Shown in pieces: positions 13,589-20,573 of a DNA stretch of 23,116 nucleotides (positions are counted from its first letter, which is position 1; every line of letters begins with the position of its first letter). Source of the DNA: Coprobacillus sp. CAG:605 (GTDB lineage: Bacteria > Bacillota_I > Bacilli_A > RF39 > UBA660); the NCBI GenBank assembly GCA_000433255.1, contig HF998221.1:1-23116 (forward strand). Direction: 5' to 3'. The notes beneath the pieces were generated by a model. It made no database searches. It was not told where the DNA came from and saw only the letters and a list, made by a program, of their open reading frames with translations. Made by a program: the position numbers and the translations under genes.

Positions 13589-14785
13589 ATGATAGAAAGA
13601 CCAGAATATATGAACTTTTTATTAAGATTAAAAGATAAACATATAATAAAAGTCGTAACAGGTATAAGAAGATGTGGCAAATCAACGCTGTTTGAATTAT
13701 ATAAAAATCATTTATTAAACGATGGTGTTGATAAATCACAAATAATTAGTTTGAATTTTGAAAATCCTAATGATATGAAATTTGAAAATTGGAAAGAATT
13801 ATATAGCTACGTTGAAAAAAAGCTTGTAAAAAATAAAATGAATTATATATTTTTAGACGAAGTACAAATTCTTGAACATTTTGAAAAGGCTGTCGATGGC
13901 TTATTTATAAAAGACAATGTTGATTTATATATAACTGGGTCTAACTCGTATATGCTATCTGGTGAATTAGCAACTTATTTAACAGGAAGATATATGCAAG
14001 TTCATATGTTACCATTATCTTTTGCAGAATATATAGAATATTATGGCGATAATGAAATAGAAAAAAAGTATAATTCTTATGTAAAAAATGGGGGATTTCC
14101 ATATTTATTAAATCTTGATAATGATAGTGAGTTAATTCATAATTACTTAGAAGGAGTTTATAATACCGTTTTATTAAAGGATGTTGTTTCAAGAAATAAT
14201 ATAAAAGATACTATGATTTTAGATAGTATTACAAGATTTTTATTTGATAGTATAGGACAATTAGTATCTACTAATAAGATAGCAAATACTCTTGTTTCAA
14301 ATAATAGAAAATGTTCAGTTAATACTGTGGAAAACTATTTGAATAGTTTAACCGATAGTTATATCGTATATAAAATATCTAGGTATGATATAAAGGGAAA
14401 GGAATATCTTAAAACAGGAGATAAATATTATGTTTGTGATTTAGGATTAAGAAGTTATCTTTTAGGTTCGGTTAAAGATTACGGAAGTATATTAGAAAAT
14501 ATAATATTTTTGGAGTTAAAAAGAAGAAATTATAACATTTATATAGGAAAATGTGGGGATGGTGAAGTGGATTTTGTAGTTAAAAAGGATGATGGAATAA
14601 AATATATTCAAGTAGCACTTTCAGTTAGAGACGAAAATACATTAAATAGAGAATTAAACTCTTTGAAAAATATAAATGATAATTATCCAAAATATATAAT
14701 AACTTTAGATCCGGAAGAGGTTGATCATGAAGGAATAAAGCAGATAAATGCAATAGATTTTTTAACCGGTAGGGTTGATCTATAA
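13589..14785 (+). CDS. AAA_14 / DUF4143 ATP-binding protein
   Basis: The protein has 398 residues. Walker A is GIRRCGKST (residues 25-33), Walker B is NYIFLDEVQ (about residue 90) and sensor-type LYITGSNSYML follows. Next come TGRYMQVHMLPLSFAEY and a GGFPYLL motif, all standard in the AAA_14 group. The C-terminal DUF4143 part has KYYVCDLGLRSYLLG and a PD-(D/E)XK-like ending, ENIIFLELKRRNYNIYIGK and GEVDFVV-x-IQVA. This is a very common family in anaerobe and Mollicutes genomes, often in many copies, with no settled function. A role near toxin-antitoxin or defence loci has been suggested for relatives but is not shown here. AGAGGTGAT defines the start; TTG 13553 is rejected because the promoter covers it. 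It lies just outside the predicted element and has its own promoter and terminator. Confidence 0.88.
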   Translation: MIERPEYMNFLLRLKDKHIIKVVTGIRRCGKSTLFELYKNHLLNDGVDKSQIISLNFENPNDMKFENWKELYSYVEKKLVKNKMNYIFLDEVQILEHFEKAVDGLFIKDNVDLYITGSNSYMLSGELATYLTGRYMQVHMLPLSFAEYIEYYGDNEIEKKYNSYVKNGGFPYLLNLDNDSELIHNYLEGVYNTVLLKDVVSRNNIKDTMILDSITRFLFDSIGQLVSTNKIANTLVSNNRKCSVNTVENYLNSLTDSYIVYKISRYDIKGKEYLKTGDKYYVCDLGLRSYLLGSVKDYGSILENIIFLELKRRNYNIYIGKCGDGEVDFVVKKDDGIKYIQVALSVRDENTLNRELNSLKNINDNYPKYIITLDPEEVDHEGIKQINAIDFLTGRVDL

Positions 14786-14810
14786 CATGAATGAAGTAAT
14801 TTTAATAACT

Positions 14811-14841
14811 AAGACTAAGTGAAAAAATTAGTCTTTTTTTC
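14811..14841 (+). terminator. Terminator after the AAA_14 gene
   Basis: The stem is aagactaa (14811-14818) with ttagtctt (14828-14835), followed by a run of eight T. Confidence 0.85.
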
Positions 14842-14885
14842 TAATCCAAAATAAGGTATACTTATTATAGTAAAGGATTGATAAA

Positions 14886-15791
14886 ATGATAAAAGTTATA
14901 TGTATTGGACATGCTTCTTATGATATGTATGTAAAAGTAGATGAATTTCCTAAAGAAAATGATAAATTAAGATTTGTTAATAAAATTGCTTGTGGTGGTG
15001 GTCCTGCTTCTAATGCGGCATATTTACTAGGCAAGTGGGGCGCTAGTAGTACTTTTGCGGGAGTTGTAGGTAATGATGTTTTTGGTAATAGAATTAAGAA
15101 AGAGTTAGAATCAGTTGGCGTTGATACTAGGTATATGGAGACTTCTTTTGAAAAGGATACAACTATTTCGTTAGTTATTGTTAATTCGAAGAATGCTTCA
15201 CGTACAGTAATAAATGTTGCGGATGAATATGTTAAGTTAAAGAAATTTGATTTTGATTTTCAACCGGATTTAATCTTAGTAGATGGACATGATCCTTATG
15301 CTTCAAAATCAACGATAGAAAGATTTCCTAAAGCTATTAGTGTTGTTGATGCGGATAGATATACAAAAGATATTGAAGATATTTGTATGAAAGTAAATTA
15401 TATTGTATGTTCTAAGGCATTTGCTGAAGCTGCTACGAAGATGAGTATTGATTATAATAATACTTCGACTTTAGTTAATGTTTATGATGAGTTAAGAAAT
15501 AAGTACGATCATCAAAATATTGTGGTAACGCTAGAAGAACATGGCGCTATGTATATGGTAGATAATCAAATTAAGATTTCACCGGCTTTAAAGGTGGATG
15601 CTGTTGACACTACAGGAGCAGGGGATATATTTCATGGGGCGTTTTGCTATGGAATTGCTAATGGATATCCATTAGAGAAAGCTATTAAGTATGGCAATAT
15701 TGCTGCAGGGTTATCTTGTCAAACTATTGGGGCACGTCTTTCGGTTCCAAAACTTGATGATGTTGTAAAAATATATGAGAAAATTAATTGA
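14886..15791 (+). CDS. PfkB-family carbohydrate kinase
   Basis: This 301-residue ribokinase-fold enzyme phosphorylates a sugar or nucleoside with ATP in the cytosol. The N-terminal signature is ACGGGPASNAAYLLGKWG (about residues 36-53), with the substrate-binding region GVVGNDVFGNRIKKEL after it. The C-terminal PfkB signature is DTTGAGDIFHGAF from residue 241, where the aspartate of GAGD is the catalytic base and the glycines form the anion hole. The substrate cannot be told from sequence; ribokinase, fructokinase and pseudouridine-kinase-like activities share these motifs. AAAGGATTG precedes the ATG. Its TGA stop lies 17 bases inside the next gene, so the two are translationally coupled. This overlap also shows that TGA is a stop codon in this organism. 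Confidence 0.9.
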   Translation: MIKVICIGHASYDMYVKVDEFPKENDKLRFVNKIACGGGPASNAAYLLGKWGASSTFAGVVGNDVFGNRIKKELESVGVDTRYMETSFEKDTTISLVIVNSKNASRTVINVADEYVKLKKFDFDFQPDLILVDGHDPYASKSTIERFPKAISVVDADRYTKDIEDICMKVNYIVCSKAFAEAATKMSIDYNNTSTLVNVYDELRNKYDHQNIVVTLEEHGAMYMVDNQIKISPALKVDAVDTTGAGDIFHGAFCYGIANGYPLEKAIKYGNIAAGLSCQTIGARLSVPKLDDVVKIYEKIN

Positions 15792-16050
15792 TCCATTTAC
15801 GGTGATGTTACCACATATTGATTTACATGGAGAGACTACGATGACAATTGAATATTTAATAGATTCTTTTATAAGAGATAATATAAAGTTAGAAAATGCT
15901 AAGGTGGTAATTATCCATGGTAAGGGTAGTGGAGCTTTAAAAAATAAGACTCATGAGGTATTAAAACATAACCATAATGTTAGTAAGTACTATATAGATA
16001 GTTTGAATGATGGTCAAACGATTGCTATATTAAATTTGACAAAACCATGA
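15775..16050 (+). CDS. Stand-alone Smr (MutS2 C-terminal type) domain protein
   Basis: The 91 residues are nearly all one Smr domain. It has the N-terminal IDLHGETTM motif (DLHG), a helix (MTIEYLIDSFIRDNI), VVIIHGKGSGALK (the HGKG-x-G motif) and a closing strand, GQTIAILNL. Smr domains are DNA/RNA endonucleases or nucleic-acid binders and are found at the end of MutS2 or alone. The partner LDxH motif, which in some Smr proteins is catalytic, is absent; DLHG takes its place. The start overlaps the kinase by 17 bp with no separate ribosome site beyond coding sequence, so it is coupled to the kinase. The functional link is unknown. Confidence 0.85.
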   Translation: MRKLIDPFTVMLPHIDLHGETTMTIEYLIDSFIRDNIKLENAKVVIIHGKGSGALKNKTHEVLKHNHNVSKYYIDSLNDGQTIAILNLTKP

Positions 16051-16097
16051 AAAAGTGTTATATTGTAGTCCCAATGTAAGTAGAATTAGATGCATAT

Positions 16098-16126
16098 TTG
16101 ACATTTTGAAAATTATATGCTATAAT
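16098..16126 (+). promoter_or_regulatory. Perfect consensus sigma-A promoter
   Basis: TTGACA (16098-16103), 17 bp and TATAAT (16121-16126) match the consensus exactly. It drives the gene starting at 16160, with a transcript start near 16133. Confidence 0.92.
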
Positions 16127-16159
16127 CTTTATATACAAAGGGAATATGGGGGAATGGTT

Positions 16160-16582
16160 ATGAAAGGATTTGTATTAGATTACATTAATGAAAATGAATA
16201 TCATAAGTTAGAAAGAGCTTTAAAAAAGTATAATATGCTTGCGTTTAAGAAATTAAACTTTGAATATTATCCAGCATTAAGGGATGGCAATTTTGTAGGT
16301 AAATTAGTATCGCAAAATAAAAAAGAAGGTACTAAAACTTATGAATTAAAGTTACCTAGTGATAAGATATTTGCTCAAATTCATGGTGATATTAAATTAC
16401 ATTATGTAGTATATGAGAATCAAGAAACTGTGATGCTAGATACGATTACTCCTTCTGATATTTTATTAGAAGGACATCAATCAGAACTTTCTACTTATAA
16501 GGGAGTTATGATATCTAAAGCTAACAAAGAGAAGGACATGTTTAAAATTGATTTATTAAACATGTTGCAAAATAATAAGTAG
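16160..16582 (+). CDS. Unrecognised 140-residue soluble protein
   Basis: I do not recognise this protein. It is predicted soluble, lysine-rich and mixed alpha/beta: a helix (NENEYHKLERALKKYNML), then strands (FVGKLVSQNKK, TKTYELKLP, DIKLHYVVYENQETVMLDTI), a loop and a C-terminal helix (DMFKIDLLNMLQ). There is no signal peptide and no cysteine-based motif. The open frame reaches back to 16055, but a perfect promoter lies in that stretch, so the start is downstream; GGGGG at 16148-16152 is seven bases from ATG 16160. ATG 16154 is too close to that site. The perfect promoter suggests strong constitutive expression. It is followed by its own terminator and then tRNA genes, so it is monocistronic. 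Confidence 0.75.
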   Translation: MKGFVLDYINENEYHKLERALKKYNMLAFKKLNFEYYPALRDGNFVGKLVSQNKKEGTKTYELKLPSDKIFAQIHGDIKLHYVVYENQETVMLDTITPSDILLEGHQSELSTYKGVMISKANKEKDMFKIDLLNMLQNNK

Positions 16583-16599
16583 AAAATACTTATTTTTTT
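16574..16599 (+). terminator. Terminator after the 140-residue protein gene
   Basis: The stem is aataagta (16574-16581) with tacttatt (16587-16594), followed by a T-run. It overlaps the stop codon. Confidence 0.85.
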
Positions 16600-16610
16600 C
16601 ACGAAAAATA

Positions 16611-16639
16611 TTGCAAGAGACTTAATTTTATGATATATT
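16611..16639 (+). promoter_or_regulatory. Promoter of the tRNA pair
   Basis: TTGCAA (16611-16616), a 17-bp spacer and TATATT (16634-16639) stand 19 bp before the first tRNA. Confidence 0.55.
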
Positions 16640-16658
16640 TAATTAGTCGAAAGCGAAT

Positions 16659-16735
16659 GGACCTCTAGCTCAATCGGTTAGAGCATCCGGCTCATAACCG
16701 GGCGGTTGTAGGTTCGAGTCCTACGAGGTCCACCA
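16659..16735 (+). tRNA. tRNA with CAT anticodon (Met elongator or Ile2)
   Basis: The 77 nt include an encoded CCA (16733-16735). The acceptor stem is ggacctc with gaggtcc, the D stem gctc with gagc, and the anticodon stem tccgg with ccggg. The loop is ctcataa with anticodon CAT at 16693-16695, and the T arm contains ggttcgagtcc. The G1-C72 pair and D-loop show it is not an initiator tRNA. Whether the C34 becomes lysidine (tRNA-Ile2) cannot be read from the gene; the GGACCT acceptor resembles Bacillus tRNA-Ile2 as I remember it. Confidence 0.95.
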
Positions 16736-16742
16736 CTGAATT

Positions 16743-16827
16743 GCAGGTATGGCGGAATTGGCAGACGCACTAGACTTAGGATCTAGCGGAGAAATCCATG
16801 GGGGTTCAAGTCCCTTTACCTGCACCA
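16743..16827 (+). tRNA. tRNA-Leu (TAG anticodon)
   Basis: This is an 85-nt class II tRNA with an extended variable arm and encoded CCA (16825-16827). The acceptor stem is gcaggta with tacctgc, the anticodon stem ctaga with tctag, and the anticodon TAG lies at 16777-16779. It is seven bases from the preceding tRNA and co-transcribed with it. Confidence 0.96.
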
Positions 16828-16839
16828 TTATGATTTAAT

Positions 16840-16862
16840 CGAACTTTTATAGTTCGTTTTTT
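16840..16862 (+). terminator. Terminator of the tRNA pair
   Basis: The stem is cgaact (16840-16845) with agttcg (16851-16856), with a five-base loop and six T. Confidence 0.85.
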
Positions 16863-16944
16863 CATTGCTTAGAAGTATTTATAGTATTAAGAAAATATCT
16901 ACTATTAGTATGTAAGCAAGGCAACTTGCATAAAATAAAAATGT

Positions 16945-17025
16945 AAGTACTTAACTTTTGAGTGTTGAGTACTTGCTTTGAATGACAAAGTGTACTTAAT
17001 CGGTCAGATTGAGTACTATTTTTTT
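16945..17025 (+). ncRNA. Candidate structured RNA: two related hairpins, the second a terminator
   Basis: Hairpin 1 pairs aagtacttaac (16945-16955) with gttgagtactt (16964-16974). Hairpin 2 pairs gtacttaatc (16992-17001) with gattgagtac (17007-17016) and runs into TATTTTTTT. The arms of the two hairpins share the GTACTTAA / TTGAGTAC core and could exchange partners. A smaller gcaag-gcaa-cttgc hairpin lies just upstream at about 16917-16930. There is no open reading frame and no recognised RNA family. The rest of 16863-17209 is AT-rich and shows no gene to me. Confidence 0.45.
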
Positions 17026-17209
17026 ATACAATATTAATTTCATCTTTCATTTAACTAATTATTGCATAATAAAATTGAGTTTATTATTTTACAATTTATA
17101 TAAAGTATTAAAAATGCTGGCATAAGTATTATATATGTGTTGTATCTTCAAAAAAATTTTAAAAATGAAATTAGTCAGACGCGTTTGACAAATTTAGAAT
17201 GATTTAAAA

Positions 17210-17238
17210 TTTACTTCTAAATGTATAAGTGGTATACT
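17210..17238 (+). promoter_or_regulatory. Promoter with extended -10 for the 299-residue protein gene
   Basis: TTTACT (17210-17215), a 17-bp spacer and TATACT (17233-17238) preceded by TGG form an extended -10 promoter. A palindrome, ccctttTaaaggg (17246-17258), covers the likely transcript start. Confidence 0.65.
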
Positions 17239-17263
17239 TATATAGCCCTTTTAAAGGGAGATT

Positions 17264-17286
17264 AAACCTTGGTAACGAGGTTTTTT
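17264..17286 (+). terminator. Leader hairpin with U-run (possible attenuator)
   Basis: Stem aaacct (17264-17269) with aggttt (17278-17283) is followed by an overlapping run of six T. It lies between the promoter and the ATG at 17311, so it would end transcription before the gene if it formed. Confidence 0.5.
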
Positions 17287-17310
17287 GTAACTACTAAGGA
17301 AGAGGATTAT

Positions 17311-18210
17311 ATGCAAAACAAATTAAAAATATTAAAAGAAAGAATAGAGAGAATTATTAATAATAAAGATGTAACTTTAGAAGAAAAGAGAAAGTATTTT
17401 AATAATTGGGTAATAGAGAATAATTACTTTGAGGATATGGATATTGTTGAATTACAAAAGTTTATTAATGCTATGGCTACTTGGTATACTTTAAGATATC
17501 CTAGTGAGGTATTAGAAAGTGATAGTAAGCCAAGTACTAAGATAGATAGACTTTTGACTAATCAAAATGAATATTTAGACTTTGTTTTAAAGGGTCCAAT
17601 AAATAAAAGAAATATGGTTTTGGTAAGGGATGATGTAGATAGAGATATTCTTCTTACTATGAAAGTAGATGAAAATTTAAAAGTTGTCTGTGTAGTAGAG
17701 AATAATACAAATTTAGATAAAACAATGTTTTTGAATAAAAACTTAAAAGAAATCGTTAATATATTAAAAGAAAATAATATTGTTTTATATGATGAAAAGA
17801 CACCATTTAATATTATTGAAGTTATTAAAGAATATGAGAAGCAAGAGTACTTTAAGAAAGGGTTATTAAGTACTATTATGGGTGAGATAATTAGTAGAGA
17901 CTTAAAGTATGGCCCCATTAGGGGAATGAAGTTTGCTAAGGAGTATAACTTAGATTTAACGGAACCACTTAGATATGGAATAAGTACGGATGATGATATT
18001 AATAGAATGTTAATTAAGGAATATTTAGAGGTTTCTAGTAATCAAGATATAGTGTGTTACTTAGATTATTTGAAGTATCAATATATTGGGGTTTCAATAT
18101 CTAAAATACCACAAGTTAACTTATGTGATATAATTAGAAAATATCAAGAAGAAGATGCTTTTTTAGAAAAGGAAGAAGTAAGAAATTTAGCTAAAAGTTT
18201 AAAAAAATAG
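17311..18210 (+). CDS. Unrecognised 299-residue protein
   Basis: I do not recognise a family. The protein is soluble, highly charged and rich in lysine and glutamate. It begins with a helical stretch (NKLKILKERIERIINNKD) and FNNWVIENNYFEDMDI, with a FINAMATWYTLRYP segment. A central beta-containing region follows (NMVLVRDDVDRDILLTMKVDENLKVVCVV), and the end is helical and acidic (DIIRKYQEEDAFLEKEE). No catalytic motif, signal peptide or membrane helix is seen. The frame opens at TTG 17269, inside a leader hairpin; the ATG at 17311 follows GGAAGAGG and is preferred. The next gene, also unrecognised and of similar size and charge, begins 54 bp later, and the two are probably one transcription unit. 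Confidence 0.75.
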   Translation: MQNKLKILKERIERIINNKDVTLEEKRKYFNNWVIENNYFEDMDIVELQKFINAMATWYTLRYPSEVLESDSKPSTKIDRLLTNQNEYLDFVLKGPINKRNMVLVRDDVDRDILLTMKVDENLKVVCVVENNTNLDKTMFLNKNLKEIVNILKENNIVLYDEKTPFNIIEVIKEYEKQEYFKKGLLSTIMGEIISRDLKYGPIRGMKFAKEYNLDLTEPLRYGISTDDDINRMLIKEYLEVSSNQDIVCYLDYLKYQYIGVSISKIPQVNLCDIIRKYQEEDAFLEKEEVRNLAKSLKK

Positions 18211-18264
18211 AGAACAAAGTTAGAAAACTATGATATACTTCTAATTGAAGGGCTGGTGGGTAGT

Positions 18265-19254
18265 ATGGCCTATGAAAATACTTTAGAGTATATTGTTAAT
18301 AAGGTATGGGAAAGATATCGTTTGTATGATGGTAGTGAAGATAATACCATGAAAGAACGACAAATGATATTAAGAAGTGTTAAGTTATCTTTTATTTTAG
18401 ATTTTGAACATGACTTAGAACAGTTTAAGAAAGATGCTAAGTTAATGTCTTTGGAGTACTTTAATTATCATCAGGAACTTTTTGATACAGATAATTGTGA
18501 TATGTTTGATACTTTGTATGATATTTTTAATAGTGATAGTCATGACTACTTATATATAGTGTTTTTTAAAGATAAAGATAGAGATTTTTTAACACTTTGG
18601 ATAAAGAATATTATTGATAATCATGAGTTTGAGTATCAAAGTCATTATGATTATACTGATACTTTGAAATTATATGAAGAGAATAATAATGTAAGAAGGG
18701 TATATACATATTTACATCCAGATATTGATGCTGAGTTAGAGAATATGGAAAAGTTTAAACAAACAGTTAAATTAAGGGATATTTTTGTAAGAAGTACGAT
18801 AATTAATCCTTTAGAATTTTATATATATATGAAGACTTTAGATAATGGTTCTTTTTCTAAAGATATATTAGCTAGTCTTGGGGGACATAAATTAGGTTTA
18901 ATAAGAGAGAATAATCCAGTATTATATAATGAGATAATGTCTTTTATGTTAAAGTATTTTTATATAACTTATAGTACTAATAATATGTATTATAATAATA
19001 CTGAGAGATTTAATAGAATAAAGATGGTTGATATTGATAAAAATTATTATAAAGAGTTGTATGATTTTTTAACTTTTGATGTTAATAGTTTTAAGGATAT
19101 TTTAAAAGAAGAAGAGTTTTTAAATGATTATCGTAATTTATTAGTACAGTGTTTGATAGATTATACACCATATAAATATGATAAATGTTTAGATGCGATG
19201 GAAGAGAAAGAAAAAGAAATATTAAAAAAATTAGAAATAACGAAGAAATACTAA
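18265..19254 (+). CDS. Unrecognised 329-residue acidic protein
   Basis: I do not recognise a family. The protein is rich in aspartate, tyrosine, asparagine and lysine, appears mostly helical, and has no signal peptide or clear membrane helix. Visible pieces are a helical N-terminus (ENTLEYIVNKVWERYRLYDG), an aromatic and acidic middle (FNSDSHDYLYIVFFKDKDRDF), a possible helix bundle (RSTIINPLEFYIYMKTL) and a charged C-terminal helix (AMEEKEKEILKKLEITKK). The frame also has GTG 18256; ATG 18265 with GGTGGG at 18255-18260 is slightly better placed, but either is possible. It follows the 299-residue protein gene closely. No strong terminator is seen before the T-box promoter. Confidence 0.72.
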   Translation: MAYENTLEYIVNKVWERYRLYDGSEDNTMKERQMILRSVKLSFILDFEHDLEQFKKDAKLMSLEYFNYHQELFDTDNCDMFDTLYDIFNSDSHDYLYIVFFKDKDRDFLTLWIKNIIDNHEFEYQSHYDYTDTLKLYEENNNVRRVYTYLHPDIDAELENMEKFKQTVKLRDIFVRSTIINPLEFYIYMKTLDNGSFSKDILASLGGHKLGLIRENNPVLYNEIMSFMLKYFYITYSTNNMYYNNTERFNRIKMVDIDKNYYKELYDFLTFDVNSFKDILKEEEFLNDYRNLLVQCLIDYTPYKYDKCLDAMEEKEKEILKKLEITKKY

Positions 19255-19281
19255 AAAATTATAGCTCTTATAAAAAAAGTA

Positions 19282-19290
19282 TGCTATACT
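19282..19290 (+). promoter_or_regulatory. Extended -10 promoter of the pheST operon
   Basis: TGCTATACT (19282-19290) stands just before the T-box leader. No clear -35 is seen. Confidence 0.5.
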
Positions 19291-19296
19291 AAGTAA

Positions 19297-19501
19297 GTAT
19301 TTAAAAAGTGTCGATTAAGAAATAGTAATAACTAATTATTCTTTTAAGAGAGTTAACCAAAATTCTGAGAGGTTATAAAGAATAGGTTATGAATTCACCT
19401 TAGGAGCTGGATTATCCCGCAGTTTATGCGTTAAAATATTTGAGAAGTAAATAAGGTGGTACCACGCAGTAAACACGTCCTTAGGAGGATGTGTTTTTTT
19501 T
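19297..19501 (+). promoter_or_regulatory. T-box riboswitch, phenylalanine specifier
   Basis: This is a tRNA-sensing leader. The specifier region reads gaaTTCacc with the Phe codon TTC at 19394-19396. The conserved T-box antiterminator element is AGGTGGTACCACGC (19454-19467). The terminator pairs aacacgtcc (19472-19480) with ggatgtgtt (19487-19495) and ends in eight T. Uncharged tRNA-Phe would pair with both the specifier and the GGTGG bulge and stabilise the antiterminator, allowing pheST to be transcribed when phenylalanine is scarce. The 5' limit is an estimate. Confidence 0.92.
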
Positions 19502-19523
19502 CGATACTAAAGAAAGGATATAT

Positions 19524-20573
19524 ATGAAAGAAAGATTAGAAAATTTAGAGACTATTATTAATGATAAGATAAGTATGGTTAATAGTATGAAAGAGTTACA
19601 AGATGTTAAGAATGAGTATTTTTCTAAGAAGGGAGAAATAAGTAATTTAGCGGCTAGTTTAAGTACGATGAGTATTGAAGATAAGAAAGTATATGGTAAA
19701 ATAATTAATGATTTTAAGAATAAAATGAATACTTTATTAGAAGATAAAAGATCTTACTTAGAGACTAAAGAATTACAAGAAAAATTAAAGAAAGATACAA
19801 TTGATATAACATTACCGGCAACTAAGATTAAGACGGGTAGTAAACATCCTATGTCAAGAATTCAAGAAGAATTTGAAGATCTATTTACTTCAATGGGTTA
19901 TACAGTATATGAGGGTGTAGAGTTAGAAAGTGATGAGAATTGCTTTCAAAAGTTAAATATTGCAAAAGGTCACCCAGCTAGAGATGCCCAAGATACTTTC
20001 TATTTAGAAAATGAAGTAGAAAATTATTTACTTCGTACGCAAACATCTACCGCCCAAGTTCATGCGATGGAAGAAAATCAAGAGAAGGGTCCATTAAAGA
20101 TAGTATGTCCGGGTAAAGTATATCGTCGTGATGAAGATGCCACTCATTCTCATCAATTTATGCAAATTGAAGGATTAGTAATTGATAAAGATATTTCGAT
20201 GGCTGATTTAAAGGGTACTTTAGAATTATTTGTTAAGAAATTTTTAGGTGAGAAGACTAAGGTTAGATTTAGACCAAGTTTCTTCCCTTTTACAGAGCCT
20301 TCAGTTGAGGTTGATGTTTCATGCTTTAAGTGTGGTGGTAAGGGATGTAATTTATGTAAACAAACAGGTTGGATAGAAGTATTAGGTGCTGGTATGGTAC
20401 ATCCTCATGTTTTAGAAATGTCAGGCTATGATCCTAAGAAGTATCAAGGCTTTGCCTTTGGTACGGGAATGGATAGATTTGCGATGTTTAAATATGGTAT
20501 TACAGATATTAGAACAATATATGGTAATGATATTAGATTTTTAACACAATTTGATAGAAGGGATGAAGATTAA
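19524..20573 (+). CDS. pheS: Phenylalanyl-tRNA synthetase alpha subunit
   Basis: PheS is the catalytic subunit of the (alpha-beta)2 enzyme that charges tRNA-Phe. It has 349 residues, within the usual range. Residues 1-90 form the N-terminal coiled coil that grips tRNA. The class II catalytic core has motif 1 around HPMSRIQEEFEDLFTSMGY, motif 2 in GKVYRRDEDATHSHQFMQIE, and motif 3 in GFAFGTGMDRFAMFKYG. Between them, CFKCGGKGCNLCKQTGW has a four-cysteine arrangement seen in many PheS proteins. GTG 19491 is in frame but lies in the T-box terminator; GAAAGG before ATG 19524 marks the start. Expression is controlled by the T-box. The stop codon shares one base with the pheT start (TAATG). Confidence 0.97.
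   Translation: MKERLENLETIINDKISMVNSMKELQDVKNEYFSKKGEISNLAASLSTMSIEDKKVYGKIINDFKNKMNTLLEDKRSYLETKELQEKLKKDTIDITLPATKIKTGSKHPMSRIQEEFEDLFTSMGYTVYEGVELESDENCFQKLNIAKGHPARDAQDTFYLENEVENYLLRTQTSTAQVHAMEENQEKGPLKIVCPGKVYRRDEDATHSHQFMQIEGLVIDKDISMADLKGTLELFVKKFLGEKTKVRFRPSFFPFTEPSVEVDVSCFKCGGKGCNLCKQTGWIEVLGAGMVHPHVLEMSGYDPKKYQGFAFGTGMDRFAMFKYGITDIRTIYGNDIRFLTQFDRRDED

Noticed and set aside
16055..16159. N-terminal extension of the 140-residue protein
   Set aside because: A perfect consensus promoter sits inside it, and the ribosome site fits ATG 16160.
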